A stretch of 64,000 nt of DNA, taken from Aurantiochytrium sp. KH105 (Eukaryota > Sar > Bigyra > Thraustochytrida > Thraustochytriidae). The notes under the pieces were generated by a model. It did no database searches and was not told where the DNA came from. It saw only the letters and a program-made list of their open reading frames with translations. The stretch lies in contig BGKB01000005.1 in the NCBI GenBank assembly GCA_003116975.1, positions 563,880 to 627,879 on the forward strand. The letters run 5' to 3'. A program made the translations under genes and the position numbers. The stretch's first letter is position 1, and every line of letters starts with the position of its first letter. Positions 24,186 through 35,245 of the stretch are shown in pieces.

Positions 24186-27100
24186 ATGTTCGATTCGGAC
24201 GGCGGACGAGGCGGCCGAGGTGCGGCGAGCAGAAAGCAAGATGTCGTCGCCAAAGCTCGCGAGAAGCGCGAGGCGCGCGCGAGGGAGCGGGAACTCGCGA
24301 AACACGCGGTGCGCGTGCAATGCGTGGTGAGGTCGGGGCTGGCACGCATGCGTCTGCGGAGGACGCTACGGGAAGACTTTGCACGCAAACAAGCGGATAT
24401 CAACCGGGTCAAAGCAGTTCTCGCAGCTGCCGGCCGACCGTTGTTTGTGGTCCCGGATGCCACGCTTGCGGCTCTTGTACTGCAGGTCAATGCATTCTAC
24501 CGCCCGGGATTCGATGATGCCGCACTCACCTATCTTGCGGGGCTCTGCCAAGATGCTCTCGAAGCCGAGGCACGAGAGGGCGCCGGGTTTTTAACAAACG
24601 AACGTGCAAGCGTCTTTGCGGCGCACCTCGCAGCGGCAGGTTTCTCTCCCAGAGCGGAGGAGCGACTTCTTGATGTCCTCGCATTGATTGTCGAGTCCCA
24701 CGTTGAGATCTCACAGAGCGTGGCTCCTCTCGTGGTCGAAGAAGTCTCCAAGGGTCTTGACGCTCTTGGCATCCCAACCAGCGAAAGGCCATGGACAGCT
24801 ACCCGCAAGGCCATGGGCGCACGCTGGGTAGACATTTGCCTCGGTATCTTGCAAGTTGCTCCTGATACGGACTCTACGGCGCGGGCTATGCTTGATCTTC
24901 TTTCTCTAGCGGTTCTCGAGCATCGCGCCGATCTCGATTCCGTGCGAGCATATCCAGATCTGATAGCACGTGCTCTGCAATGCCATGCAATTGTTGGTCC
25001 AGGTCCCGAAGGTGTGCCCGGGGTCCTCTTTCAGCTCGGCAACCTTCTCAGCCTTGTGTCGCTCGAGGCCCAAGCCGGCCAAGAGCCTTCCTGGTTTCAA
25101 GTGGGCATGAAAAAGATGCACAGCCTTTTTCTAAGTATTCCCGAGCAGACATTTTGTGGGAAAATGTCGGTTATCTGGATCCGTGATGGCGTCTGCGTGG
25201 CCATGAATGACTTTCTCCGCGCACAGCTTCGTCAAATACAGCGTCTCGAAGTCTGCAGTTTCTTTGTCAATTCATGCACTCACGTGGTCTCAGCGTCAGA
25301 TCTCCAAGCACGTCGCGTGCGCAACGATCAAGAGTGGACCCCCAAGGCCACTGCGCTTGCAGACAAGACACTTACGGAACCAAGTCTGAAAGCGGCGGCT
25401 GCGAAATCAGTCTTGGATCGCGTCAAAGATGCCTGGTCATCCTCGTCGTGGAGTCGCATGCTTGGAACATCGCGTCGCTCCCTTCGCAGGCCCTCGGCGA
25501 CCTTGACTGCAGCCCAAGCACGTGCAGGTCTTCGCAATACGTCCCATGTGGCTCGCGGTCTTGCCGAGGGTTCCACGCCCAAACCCGATGGAGCGGGCAT
25601 GCCACCTGAACTGCCGCAGCCGTCTGCCGTACGAGGAAAGCAAACAAGCACGCCATTGGATCTTGCGCTTGTTTGGGCACGCACGTTTGGCACATTTATT
25701 TGGCTATGGCCTCCACGCGCAAACAATACCTTCACGCTGGGCCTCTTGAACGCTCTCTCCTTTGGGGATCGCGAGCTTCCGACTCGGCTCTGGGCACTGT
25801 ACAGTATGCTGACGCCTCTTCGCTCGCAGCAGTCGCAAAGTTTTGAGCGCCTCGATGCCGGAGCCCAGGCCGTGCTGCTCGTCCTCTGCGCTGTACTGCA
25901 GCACGGTCTTCTCATTGCTGACGATGCCGAAATCTACGATGAGCACGTGCCACTTCATCGAAACGATCTCGAAGCTCTTATACTAGAGCTCAAGCAGCGG
26001 CTCTTTCACACCATCACAGAAGCATCGCCGGACCATGCATCAAGCGCGACGTCGTCGTCCTCGTCGGCGTCGACACGAGTAGAATTGGCGGCTGGCTCAT
26101 CAACAAAGGCGCTTGCGGATACTCTTGCGGAGCGCGCGTCGGCGTTACTGGCCGCACTGTACGAGCGACATTCGAGGAGGCCGCTGTGTGCCACGAAAGT
26201 CTGGCTTGTGCCACAGCTCAACTTTAGAGATGGAGTCAATGCGTTGAGCAGGTCAGTTTCCGAGGAGCAGCGCCAGCGCGTTGTGCGCGAAATGGCGTTC
26301 GGAATTCCATTTGCCGAGCGCGTCCGCATGTTTCAAAAGATGCTTGCTGCTGATCGCGAAGCGCACCAACCTCGTGATGGCTCATCTTTTCGCTTTACGG
26401 TCCGTCGCTCCAACATTCTCGAAGATGGCTTTCGAAAGCTTGCAAAACTTGGACCGCGCTTGAAAGGACGTCTGTATGTGGTTTTCGTTAACGATGCTGG
26501 CGCCGAAGAAACGGGCATTGACGCAGGTGGCCTCTTCAAGGAGTTTTGGACGACTTTAAGCGGTGTCGCCTTCGACGCAAGCTATGGTCTTTTCGCCACG
26601 ACCGAAGATCAGCTTTTGTACCCAAATCCGCGATCGGGCGTCATTCAACAGGATCATCTCGAGCTCTTCGAGTTCCTCGGCTGCATTGTAGGCAAGGCCT
26701 TGTATGAAGAGCTGGTGATTCAGCCCCGATTCGCTCGTTTTTTTCTGTCCAAACTACTCCATCGCGCGTCTTCGATTGGTGACTTGCCGTCGCTGGATGT
26801 CGAGCTCTATCGCAATCTATCTTTTCTCAAAACCTTTGACGGTGATATTCGGGACCTTTGCCTCACCTTTTCGGTTACTGAGGATGATCTTGGCGAGCAG
26901 CGGGAGGTGGACCTCGTGCCCGGCGGTCGCAATCTCGAGGTAACCTCGCACAACAAATTCCGCTACGTTCACCTCATGGCAAACTACTATCTAAACGTTC
27001 GCGCTCACGCGCAGAGCCAGGCGTTCTTGCGTGGATTTTCGCAGCTCATTCAGCCGAGCTGGACGCGGCTCTTTTCCGAACCGGAGTTGCAAACGCTCAT

Positions 27101-27467
27101 TTCTGGCGCTGCAGGCGTCTTTAGCATCGATGATTTGCGTCGCCATACATCGTACGCCAATGGATATCACGGGCTCGACCGCACAGTCGCGCGTTTCTGG
27201 AAAGTTCTTGCAGAACTATCAGCTGAGGACCAAGGGCGGCTTTTGCGCTTTGTGACGAGCTGCGAGCGCGCTCCGCTCCTTGGTTTTGGTGCGCTAAGCC
27301 CGCCTTTTACGCTTCAGCGTGTCTCTATTCGCTCTGATGACCAGGCCTTGCCGTCTGCATCGACGTGTTTCAACATCCTTAAGCTACCGACGTACTCATC
27401 AAGCAAAGTGATGAAGGAGAAGCTCGTGACGGCGATCCGCTCGGGCGCGGGCTTTGAGCTGTCCTGA
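24186..27467 (+). CDS. HECT-type E3 ubiquitin ligase, UBE3B/UBE3C-like
   Basis: Forms a thioester with ubiquitin on its HECT cysteine and transfers it to substrates; 1093 aa, intronless. The N-terminus has a basic helix followed by an IQ-like motif (VRVQCVVRSGLARMRLRR, about residues 43-60), the arrangement seen in UBE3B and UBE3C. A long helical middle has no named domain apart from a Ser-rich stretch around 620-640. The HECT domain covers about 735-1093. It includes ETGIDAGGLFKEFW, LYPNPRSG, the LFEFLGCIVGKALYE helix and the C-lobe with catalytic Cys1061 in STCFNILKLP. The protein ends 32 residues later, as in active HECT enzymes. Substrates are unknown. The ATG at 24186 closely precedes the IQ helix, which fits the family. 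Confidence 0.95.
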   Translation: MFDSDGGRGGRGAASRKQDVVAKAREKREARARERELAKHAVRVQCVVRSGLARMRLRRTLREDFARKQADINRVKAVLAAAGRPLFVVPDATLAALVLQVNAFYRPGFDDAALTYLAGLCQDALEAEAREGAGFLTNERASVFAAHLAAAGFSPRAEERLLDVLALIVESHVEISQSVAPLVVEEVSKGLDALGIPTSERPWTATRKAMGARWVDICLGILQVAPDTDSTARAMLDLLSLAVLEHRADLDSVRAYPDLIARALQCHAIVGPGPEGVPGVLFQLGNLLSLVSLEAQAGQEPSWFQVGMKKMHSLFLSIPEQTFCGKMSVIWIRDGVCVAMNDFLRAQLRQIQRLEVCSFFVNSCTHVVSASDLQARRVRNDQEWTPKATALADKTLTEPSLKAAAAKSVLDRVKDAWSSSSWSRMLGTSRRSLRRPSATLTAAQARAGLRNTSHVARGLAEGSTPKPDGAGMPPELPQPSAVRGKQTSTPLDLALVWARTFGTFIWLWPPRANNTFTLGLLNALSFGDRELPTRLWALYSMLTPLRSQQSQSFERLDAGAQAVLLVLCAVLQHGLLIADDAEIYDEHVPLHRNDLEALILELKQRLFHTITEASPDHASSATSSSSSASTRVELAAGSSTKALADTLAERASALLAALYERHSRRPLCATKVWLVPQLNFRDGVNALSRSVSEEQRQRVVREMAFGIPFAERVRMFQKMLAADREAHQPRDGSSFRFTVRRSNILEDGFRKLAKLGPRLKGRLYVVFVNDAGAEETGIDAGGLFKEFWTTLSGVAFDASYGLFATTEDQLLYPNPRSGVIQQDHLELFEFLGCIVGKALYEELVIQPRFARFFLSKLLHRASSIGDLPSLDVELYRNLSFLKTFDGDIRDLCLTFSVTEDDLGEQREVDLVPGGRNLEVTSHNKFRYVHLMANYYLNVRAHAQSQAFLRGFSQLIQPSWTRLFSEPELQTLISGAAGVFSIDDLRRHTSYANGYHGLDRTVARFWKVLAELSAEDQGRLLRFVTSCERAPLLGFGALSPPFTLQRVSIRSDDQALPSASTCFNILKLPTYSSSKVMKEKLVTAIRSGAGFELS

Positions 27468-27965
27468 TTTATTGCACCCCATCGCGAGGCGAATTCTCTT
27501 AGGAAAGGAAAAGATAAAGGGAAGAGAATGAGAGAGAGAGAGAGAGAGAGAGTGACACGTGCGAGCCTCGGTCGGGAGGCCATCGCAGACGGCCTGTGTC
27601 GGGCATTTTTTTTCTCACCTTAATCGCACTCTCCACCGTAAAGAAACGATCATGACTGGTCAGGGCCGTGCGGAGGAAGAATTTCATTTCACTCTCATTT
27701 CACTCTCATTCCAGTCTCATTCCTTGCCGGTGCCGCGGCAGGCGGGCGAGCGAACAAGAGCCATCCGTTTCGGTCAAAAAAAGACCATCCGAGTCCAACC
27801 ATGAAGATGAAATTTTTAACGACATCGATGCCTGTGCCTGATGCGATGACATGGGGCGCACAAGCAAGCAAGCAAGCGACAAGAAAGCGGGAGAGTGAAA
27901 GATGATCAAAGGGGAAGAAGAATGAGAATTGAAAAATACAAAATACATGCAAATCATTCGTTTGT
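27468..27965. other. Convergent 3' region of HECT ligase and histone H4
   Basis: Contains a (GA)n tract at about 27528-27552. No histone-type 3' stem-loop is apparent after the H4 stop, so H4 mRNA may be polyadenylated. No gene is recognised. Confidence 0.5.
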
Positions 27966-29193
<1,228 letters not shown>

Positions 29194-29351
29194 ACTAGAT
29201 GCCCGCTCCTTGCGACATCAGTAATCTATACATGTATTTCTCTGGCTGTCTGCTTTGATCGGTCTCTGAACAATCTTGACATAAAGAATGGCGTGTAGCT
29301 TCTTTCAGAAGCGCCTTTAAGAATCTAATTTTGGCCAGCACAAACTGACTG

Positions 29352-29525
29352 CAAAGTACAGTTATGTCTTTTGGCTCCCTTGGGTGCATAGGACCCCCCC
29401 TTCTGCGAGTGAGACATACTAGTTTTTGGTGAAGCTGGAGCGAAAGGAAGTGAGACAAAGCGCCCTATGCCAGCTCTCTCCATCTGACATCATTTGAATT
29501 CTCGAACGTGCACGAATGCGCAGCT
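29352..29525 (+). repeat. Inverted repeat, left copy (3' of H3)
   Basis: This block begins at TACAGTTATGTCTTTTGGCTCCC and runs through GAGTGAGACATACTAG, GCGAAAGGAAGTGAGAC and CTCTCCATCTG to CGAACGTGCAC. Read in reverse, nearly the same sequence lies at 33062-33232, just after the chorismate synthase stop. It overlaps the first unit of the adjoining tandem repeat. Confidence 0.8.
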
Positions 29526-29820
29526 TCTTCCTTCCACGCACAGGCGTGACGGCAGGTCCATCAACGATTGGCGCAGGCTTAGTCAAAAGCTCTACAAGGG
29601 CACCGGCTTCCTACGATGTTCTGACACCATGACATCAAAGCGCCCTATTCCAGCTCTCTCCATCTGACATCATTTGAATTCTTGAACGTGCACGAATGCG
29701 CAGCTTCTTCCTTCCACGCACAGGCGTGACGGCAGGTCCATCAACGTTTGGCGCAGGCTTAGTCAAAAGCTCTACAAGGGCACCGGCTTCCTACGATGTT
29801 CTGACACCATGACATGAACT
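29461..29820. repeat. Two tandem 180-bp units
   Basis: 29461-29640 and 29641-29820 are direct copies differing at only a few positions (for example GCC/TCC near the start, CTC/CTT before GAACGTGC, ATT/TTT after AACG). The near-identity points to a recent duplication. It is non-coding and lies between convergent H3 and cytidine deaminase. Confidence 0.92.
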
Positions 29821-30196
29821 CCAAGCTTCATGCGCAAATAGCCAAGACTCTTTAGACGGAGTCATCGCGCGTCACCCAAACAGACTTCTCTAGGCCTAGC
29901 TTGCCTGCGAGAATAGAAAAATCTATTCATTTCATTCATCATCAAACGATTCATGAAAACTCTCCATGCCCGATAGCTTGCTCGGACGCTCAGTTGGCTC
30001 AACTCTCCACTGGCACGCTCCACAAACCAAAATAACTCTCCCCCTTGCATTGGCTTGCCACCTTTACAGGTGAGACTACAACGCAGCATGTGGGCATAAG
30101 CACTTGGTTGACGCCACCAAAAGCCAAACAGCAGGACGTAAAAAACAAGGAGACAAAATTGCTCGTTCATGTACATGTTGATTTCCTACCTAATGT
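29821..30196. other. 3' flank of the cytidine deaminase gene
   Basis: No gene or repeat is recognised. Presumably it holds the deaminase 3' UTR. Confidence 0.45.
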
Positions 30197-31111
30197 TCAT
30201 TCATTTTCTGTCTCGGGCTTTGCCACCCAAAGCGTGCTCGTCGTCGCGGAAAACACTTTGGAACTCAAGTGCTCGACAATGACCTGATCGTCTACGAGAG
30301 CACCCTGATATTGCACAAGAACGACTTTGCACACCTTTTCCATGGACGAGGCCAAGGCTTGGAGAGCGCTTGGGGCGTCGAGCGTAATAGGGAGCCCATG
30401 GCGCGAGAGATGTTGAGCCTCGGAAGCCAAGGCCATCAAAGCCGTTTGAAAGCAGCCCTGCGAAGGATTGAAAGCTACAGATTCCATACACGAGCCCGTC
30501 GCCAAGGATTGGCCCGCGTCAGAAACAAACACACAGGCGCGTGGCCAGCCTGAGAAACGGGCGTCCGCACTCACAAAGCTTGATAGGGCCTCCGTAAGCA
30601 CATTAGCGCCGAGATTTTTCGGAGCCAAGACAGAGGCTTCGAGGTCTTTGGCGCAGAGTGCAAGTTGTGAAGGATTAGCCAAGAGGTCAAAGGTCACTGC
30701 ACGGGGCAGCAAGTCCTCCTTTAGGCTCAGGACGGTTGGCTCTGCAGCGCCACCGCGATCGCCCAGCACGATTTGGATATGCGGGAAGCGCTCAGCCAGC
30801 ATTTGCCGGCAATGGCCGCAAGGCGTCGCCGTGACTGCGATCACGTCAATCTTCAAGTCGCCGCGCTTTTGCGCCGCCGCGTATCTCCTCGCGACGGCGA
30901 CGGCCGCGTGCTCTGCATGCAGCGTCTCGCCCAGGGGTGCGCCTGCGAACTCGACGTTGTAGCCCAGGTGGACATCACCCTGGGCATCCAGCGCGGCGGC
31001 GCCGACTCTGAACCCGGACACGGGCGCCCTCGCGAGCTCGCGCGCCTGCCAGGCGGCCTCGAGCAGCTGGCGCGCCGCGGCGGAGTCGGAGTCCGTCGCC
31101 ATGCCGAGCAT
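30197..31111 (-). CDS. Cytidine deaminase, two-domain (E. coli-like) form
   Basis: Zinc enzyme that deaminates cytidine and deoxycytidine to uridine or deoxyuridine in pyrimidine salvage; 304 aa from the ATG at 31111 (a second ATG at 31102 gives MATDSDS). The catalytic domain has HAE at 65-67 (zinc ligand His65, catalytic Glu67) and PCGHC at 97-101 (zinc ligands Cys98 and Cys101). The C-terminal half is the non-catalytic domain, with SGWPRACVFVSDAG and QGCFQTALMALAS. This two-domain layout is that of the homodimeric E. coli and plant enzymes. The frame stays open upstream through GC-rich sequence that overlaps the shared promoter and is unlikely to be translated. Confidence 0.93.
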   Translation of the reverse strand: MLGMATDSDSAAARQLLEAAWQARELARAPVSGFRVGAAALDAQGDVHLGYNVEFAGAPLGETLHAEHAAVAVARRYAAAQKRGDLKIDVIAVTATPCGHCRQMLAERFPHIQIVLGDRGGAAEPTVLSLKEDLLPRAVTFDLLANPSQLALCAKDLEASVLAPKNLGANVLTEALSSFVSADARFSGWPRACVFVSDAGQSLATGSCMESVAFNPSQGCFQTALMALASEAQHLSRHGLPITLDAPSALQALASSMEKVCKVVLVQYQGALVDDQVIVEHLSSKVFSATTSTLWVAKPETENE

Positions 31112-31588
31112 TCCAAACTCCGCGCGACGGAGCGAGCGCGCTGAAGGCGAGCGCAGGGCGGCCCGAGGACGGCGCGGCTCGCAGTCGCGAACTTCACGAC
31201 AGCAGCCAGGCGCGGGGGCGTCCCTGGGCGGCCGGCCGTCCCTCCGGCGAATCCGCGCTCGCCCGCGCCGCGCGCCGCGAAGGTGCGGCTGGTAGTTTGA
31301 ATGCCGGCCGCGTCGTTCTTCAAGAGGCCGAGCGCGCCCCCTGCGAGAAGGGCCGGCCGGGCGCAGCGGCACATTTGCGGGGCCGCGCGCGGGCGGCGGC
31401 ACATTTGCGGGGCCGCGCGGGTGTGCGCCGGGCGGGCAGCGTGTGGCCGCGGCGCGAGCAAGGAGCAGGCAAGAGCAGCAGCAGAGTCAAGCACAAGCAA
31501 AGTGCGATTGGGGCTGAGGTGGCAGGCGCAGGGCGGCGAGGGGAGCGAGGAGGCGCGGGAGAGAGCAGACCCGGCGGGAGCGGGCAGG
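31112..31588. promoter_or_regulatory. Divergent promoter of cytidine deaminase and chorismate synthase
   Basis: 477 very GC-rich bases between two head-to-head starts. GCGGCACATTTGCGGGG occurs twice, at about 31367 and 31395, a variant of the CACTTGCGG word seen upstream of other genes. Nothing else is assigned. Confidence 0.55.
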
Positions 31589-33052
31589 ATGAGCACGTTC
31601 GGGCGCGTGTTCCGCGCGACGACCTTCGGGGAGAGCCATGCGCAGTCGGTGGGCGTAATCATCGACGGGTGCCCGCCCGGCATGCGGCTGACGGAGGCCG
31701 ACGTGCAGCCGCAGCTGACGCGGCGGCGGCCCGGACAGAGCAAGCTGACGACGCCGCGAGACGAGAAGGACGCCGTGACCATCAAGGCCGGCACCGAGTG
31801 CGGGTTCACGCTCGGCACGCCCCTCTTCCTCTGCGTCGACAACCTCAACGTGCGCCCCGGCGACTACAAGGAAATGAGCAAGGTGCCCCGGCCCGGACAT
31901 GCGGACCTGACGTACCAGATCAAGTACGGCATCCGCGCCACGAGCGGCGGCGGTCGGTCCTCGGCCCGCGAGACCATTGGCCGCGTCGCTGCCGGCGCTG
32001 TCGCCGACAAGTGGCTCCTGGAAACCTACGGGACCACCGTCGTCTCGTTCGTGCATTCCATCGGCGACATCAAGCTGCCCGCCGAGGGCATGCAGCACCC
32101 GAGCGGCCGCCCCTGGACCCGCGAGGAGGTCGATGCAGAGGGCTGCCTGCGCATTCTGCGCAACCCGGCTTCTGGCTGGCGCACGCTCACTGCGGAGGAC
32201 GAGGCCGACGAGGTTGCGCGCGCCAAGGCGCAAAAGGCCCTCGACGACAAGGACGAAGAGGTCTTTCTGAAGGCTGAAGATGATGATGCTACCCCGGCCT
32301 ACGTGGACGCCAAGAATCGTGTCTACACGCGCCAGGGCGTTCTGCTCGAAAAGACCCTCAAGGATGTCGAGGCTCACCTTACTGATGACCTCGTGCACGT
32401 GAGGTGTCCGCATGCGGCCACAGCCTGCCGCATGTCGACCCTGATTCGCCAGGTCAAGTCCGAGGAAGACTCGATCGGCGGAACGGTGGCGTGCGTTTGC
32501 TCCAACGTCCCTGCTGGCCTGGGCGAGCCTTGCTTTGACAAGCTCGAAGCCATGCTCGCGCACGGTGTCATGTCGCTGCCCGCTACCAAGGGTTTTGAGA
32601 TTGGCTCCGGATTTGAGGGAACCAAGATGCGCGGCTCGCAGCACAATGACCCCTTTGAGAAGTCCTCGCGCCCGCACATGGTCCAGCCCAAGACCAACAA
32701 CGCTGGTGGCACGCTCGGTGGTATTTCCAGCGGCGCCGATATCGTTTTTCGCGTTGCCGTCAAGGCCGTGAGCACCATTGGGCGACCGCAGCAGACGGTG
32801 GACTTTGAGGGCAATGACACTGTGCTCGAGGCCAAGGGCCGCCATGATCCTTGCGTGCTTCCTCGCACACCGCCTCTCATCGAAGCGATGACCTCGCTCA
32901 CGCTTATTGACGCGGCCATGCTCCAGCGCACGCGCGTTGACCAGATCGGCAGCCAGACCATTCCCTCAAGGGCAAAGGTTTTTGAGGCCGATCCTTCCGA
33001 GTCTGCTAAGCTCGTTGCCGAGCGCGAGGCCAAGCGCCAGAAGACGGAGTAA
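31589..33052 (+). CDS. Chorismate synthase
   Basis: Last step of the shikimate pathway: converts 5-enolpyruvylshikimate 3-phosphate to chorismate using reduced FMN. 487 aa from the ATG at 31589. Signature 1 is GESHAQSVGVIIDGCPPG (His17). Signature 2 is SGGGRSSARETIGRVAAGAVA. The third region is LPRTPPLIEAM. The usual length is 360-400 aa; the excess is an insertion at about residues 165-265 with a charged acidic part (EVFLKAEDDDATPAY) and a short Lys-rich tail ending RQKTE. No transit peptide is evident, suggesting a cytosolic enzyme. Neighbouring cytidine deaminase is unrelated in pathway but shares the promoter. Confidence 0.95.
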   Translation: MSTFGRVFRATTFGESHAQSVGVIIDGCPPGMRLTEADVQPQLTRRRPGQSKLTTPRDEKDAVTIKAGTECGFTLGTPLFLCVDNLNVRPGDYKEMSKVPRPGHADLTYQIKYGIRATSGGGRSSARETIGRVAAGAVADKWLLETYGTTVVSFVHSIGDIKLPAEGMQHPSGRPWTREEVDAEGCLRILRNPASGWRTLTAEDEADEVARAKAQKALDDKDEEVFLKAEDDDATPAYVDAKNRVYTRQGVLLEKTLKDVEAHLTDDLVHVRCPHAATACRMSTLIRQVKSEEDSIGGTVACVCSNVPAGLGEPCFDKLEAMLAHGVMSLPATKGFEIGSGFEGTKMRGSQHNDPFEKSSRPHMVQPKTNNAGGTLGGISSGADIVFRVAVKAVSTIGRPQQTVDFEGNDTVLEAKGRHDPCVLPRTPPLIEAMTSLTLIDAAMLQRTRVDQIGSQTIPSRAKVFEADPSESAKLVAEREAKRQKTE

Positions 33053-33061
33053 ACCGCACGT

Positions 33062-33232
33062 TTGTGCACGTTCGAGAACTCATATAATACCAGATGGAGA
33101 GGACTGGCGTAGGGCGCTTTGTCTCACTTCCTTTCGCTTCAGCAAAAACTAGTGTGTCTCACTGGCAGGGTCCTTGCAGGAGGGTGTTATGCGCCCAAGG
33201 GAGCCAGAAGACCTAACTGTACCTGGTTTCTT
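33062..33232 (-). repeat. Inverted repeat, right copy (3' of chorismate synthase)
   Basis: Reverse-complement partner of 29352-29525. Shared blocks include GTGCACGTTCGAGAA, GGCGCTTTGTCTCACTTCC, AAAACTAGT and CCCAAGGGAGCC. With its partner it brackets the deaminase / chorismate synthase pair. It starts about ten bases after the chorismate synthase stop, so it probably lies in that 3' UTR. Confidence 0.8.
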
Positions 33233-33390
33233 TTCTTTCGTGTGCGATCTAGTGACTCTTTTATATCCCTTTTCCCCCCTCGTGTCTCTCTCTCTTTTCA
33301 CACCTCACTCATTAAAAGTTGTGTCGAGAGGCAAAACTTCATTTCCAAAAACAAATAATCCATTCTCAATCTTCTTTTTTTATGACATCA

Positions 33391-34653
33391 TCAAAGAGCA
33401 GCGCGCTTTGTTGGGCGGCTAATGACCATGGCAGAGGCTCCGCCGCCGCCATTGCAAATGGCGGCGCAGCCGCGTTCCTTGCCGTAACGCTCGAGTGCGG
33501 TAATGAGAGTCATGACGATGCGTGCCCCGCTTGCGCCAAGCGGGTGGCCGATCGAGACCGCCCCACCATGTACATTAATCTTGTCTGCAGGAATGCCAAG
33601 GTTCCGTGCATTGACCAGGGCGACCACGGAAAAGGCCTCATTGAACTCAAAGAGATCCATCTTTTCCACGCTCGTGCCAGCGCGAGCGAGTGCTTTGTGC
33701 GCGGCCTTCGTCGGCGCTGTCGTAAACTCCTCAGGAGGATTTGCCGCGTCCGCATACGAGTCAATGTATGCAAGAATGGGCAGTCCATGCTTGCGCGCGT
33801 ACGATTCAGAGGCCAGAACAACGGCTGCAGCGCCATCGCTAAGCACAGAGCTGTTTCCGGCAGTCACGGACTTGGCATGTGGCGAGGACGCAAGCGCGCT
33901 GTCTTGCTTACCGCTCGAGGTGAGCTCAAATGCGGGCGGAAGCTTCGACAGCGTCTCGTAGGTGATCTCTCGAAGCATGGGCTCTTCATCTTCAGACACG
34001 AGAGTGGTCTTGCCACGCTTGCCAGGAATCTCCAGTGGCGTGATCTCGTTCTTGAAGACGCCGTCAATCGTGGCCTTGCGCGCGCGGGCGTAGCTCGCGG
34101 CTGCGTACTCGTCCTGTTCTTGACGGGAAATCTGCGCCGAGGCGGCGCAAAGGGAGCCTGCGCAGCCCATAGCCTCATTCGTGTAAGCGTCGCGGAGACC
34201 GTCGCGTGCGAGACCGTCGATGAGACTTGCGTCACCGAACTTGCTTCCGAACCGCGTGCTCGGGCTGTAGAATGGCACGTTGCTCATGCTCTCGAAGCCG
34301 CCGCACACGACCACATCGTTCTCGCCGAGCTTGATACTCTGCGCACCGAACATGATGGCCTTCATGCCGCTCGAGCATACCTTGTTGACCGTCGTACAAG
34401 GCACGTCAATGGGGATGCCAGCGCCGAGGGAGGCCTGTCTCGCCGGCGCCTGGCCCGCGCCAGCGCTCACGACCTGGCCCATGAAAACCTCATTGACCTC
34501 GTCCGGTTTCACGCCCGCTCGTTGCAAAGCGCCCTTGATGGCAGCCGAGCCGAGCTTTGGCGCGCTCAGCTTCGACAGTACCCCGCCAAACGAGCCGAAC
34601 GGCGTCCGCGACACGCCCACAATACACGCGCGCTCCTGCTGCTGCTGCTGCAT
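33391..34653 (-). CDS. Acetyl-CoA C-acetyltransferase (thiolase)
   Basis: Condenses two acetyl-CoA to acetoacetyl-CoA (or the reverse), feeding sterol synthesis or ketone metabolism; 420 aa. The nucleophile is Cys93 in TTVNKVCSSGMKA. NEAF follows in FEFNEAFSVV. The catalytic His370 is in GGAVSIGHPLG and Cys400 is in AAICNGGGGASA. The N-terminus is a short poly-Gln (MQQQQQ, from a CAG/CTG run) directly before the fold, so no mitochondrial presequence is evident. The C-terminus (TKRAAL) is not a standard peroxisomal signal. A cytosolic biosynthetic thiolase is therefore the likeliest reading. Confidence 0.95.
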   Translation of the reverse strand: MQQQQQERACIVGVSRTPFGSFGGVLSKLSAPKLGSAAIKGALQRAGVKPDEVNEVFMGQVVSAGAGQAPARQASLGAGIPIDVPCTTVNKVCSSGMKAIMFGAQSIKLGENDVVVCGGFESMSNVPFYSPSTRFGSKFGDASLIDGLARDGLRDAYTNEAMGCAGSLCAASAQISRQEQDEYAAASYARARKATIDGVFKNEITPLEIPGKRGKTTLVSEDEEPMLREITYETLSKLPPAFELTSSGKQDSALASSPHAKSVTAGNSSVLSDGAAAVVLASESYARKHGLPILAYIDSYADAANPPEEFTTAPTKAAHKALARAGTSVEKMDLFEFNEAFSVVALVNARNLGIPADKINVHGGAVSIGHPLGASGARIVMTLITALERYGKERGCAAICNGGGGASAMVISRPTKRAAL

Positions 34654-35245
34654 CCTGGTGCTCGCTCTCCAAAGGCGGAAACTTCGCTGTTGGTCAAGCT
34701 TGACTTGACTCGAGAGTCCCTCTTTTCTCTACCCGCGACAGCGCGCTGGGTTCGCGTGCGCGCCTGGGCGTGAGCACGAACGTCCGGGCGTGCGTGCGCG
34801 TACAAGCAAGTGACCTAGCTGCGTCGCTCGGAGAGAAGCGGGGTTGCGGGTTTGCAGAGGTCGAATCGCGCGGTCCGCGTGGGTCTTTGTCGTGCAAAAA
34901 GGAAGACCAGTCCGACGTGAAAGCCAAGGGAGGGAGGACTATGCATGCTATGAACCAGACGACCGCGGCGGCGATGGAGGGAGAGAGGGAGGGAGGAAGG
35001 GAGCGCCAACTCGAACTTGGCTCGAAGTTGGAATGGATTGTCCGAACAGCAAGAAAAGCATCTGGTTGCAAAAAGGAGAGCATCATCATCTAGCGCGAGA
35101 TCAAGCAAGTTGAGAACCTCAACCTGTTGTTGTTGTTGTTGCACTCCAACAAAGGAAGAGAAAAGGAGAGGTAGAAGACGAGGAAAATCAGGAGATAGAT
35201 AGGAAATGGAAAGGAAAGAATCAATCACTCACATTGATCCATGAA
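34654..35245. other. Intergenic between thiolase and Rpn13
   Basis: Upstream region of thiolase and 3' region of Rpn13. It contains GAGGGAGAGAGGGAGG near 34976-34998 and a TTG run near 35125-35140. No gene is recognised. Confidence 0.45.

Noticed and set aside
33391-33420. Peroxisomal targeting signal on the thiolase
   Set aside because: The C-terminus AAL is not a standard PTS1 and no PTS2 is seen at the N-terminus.
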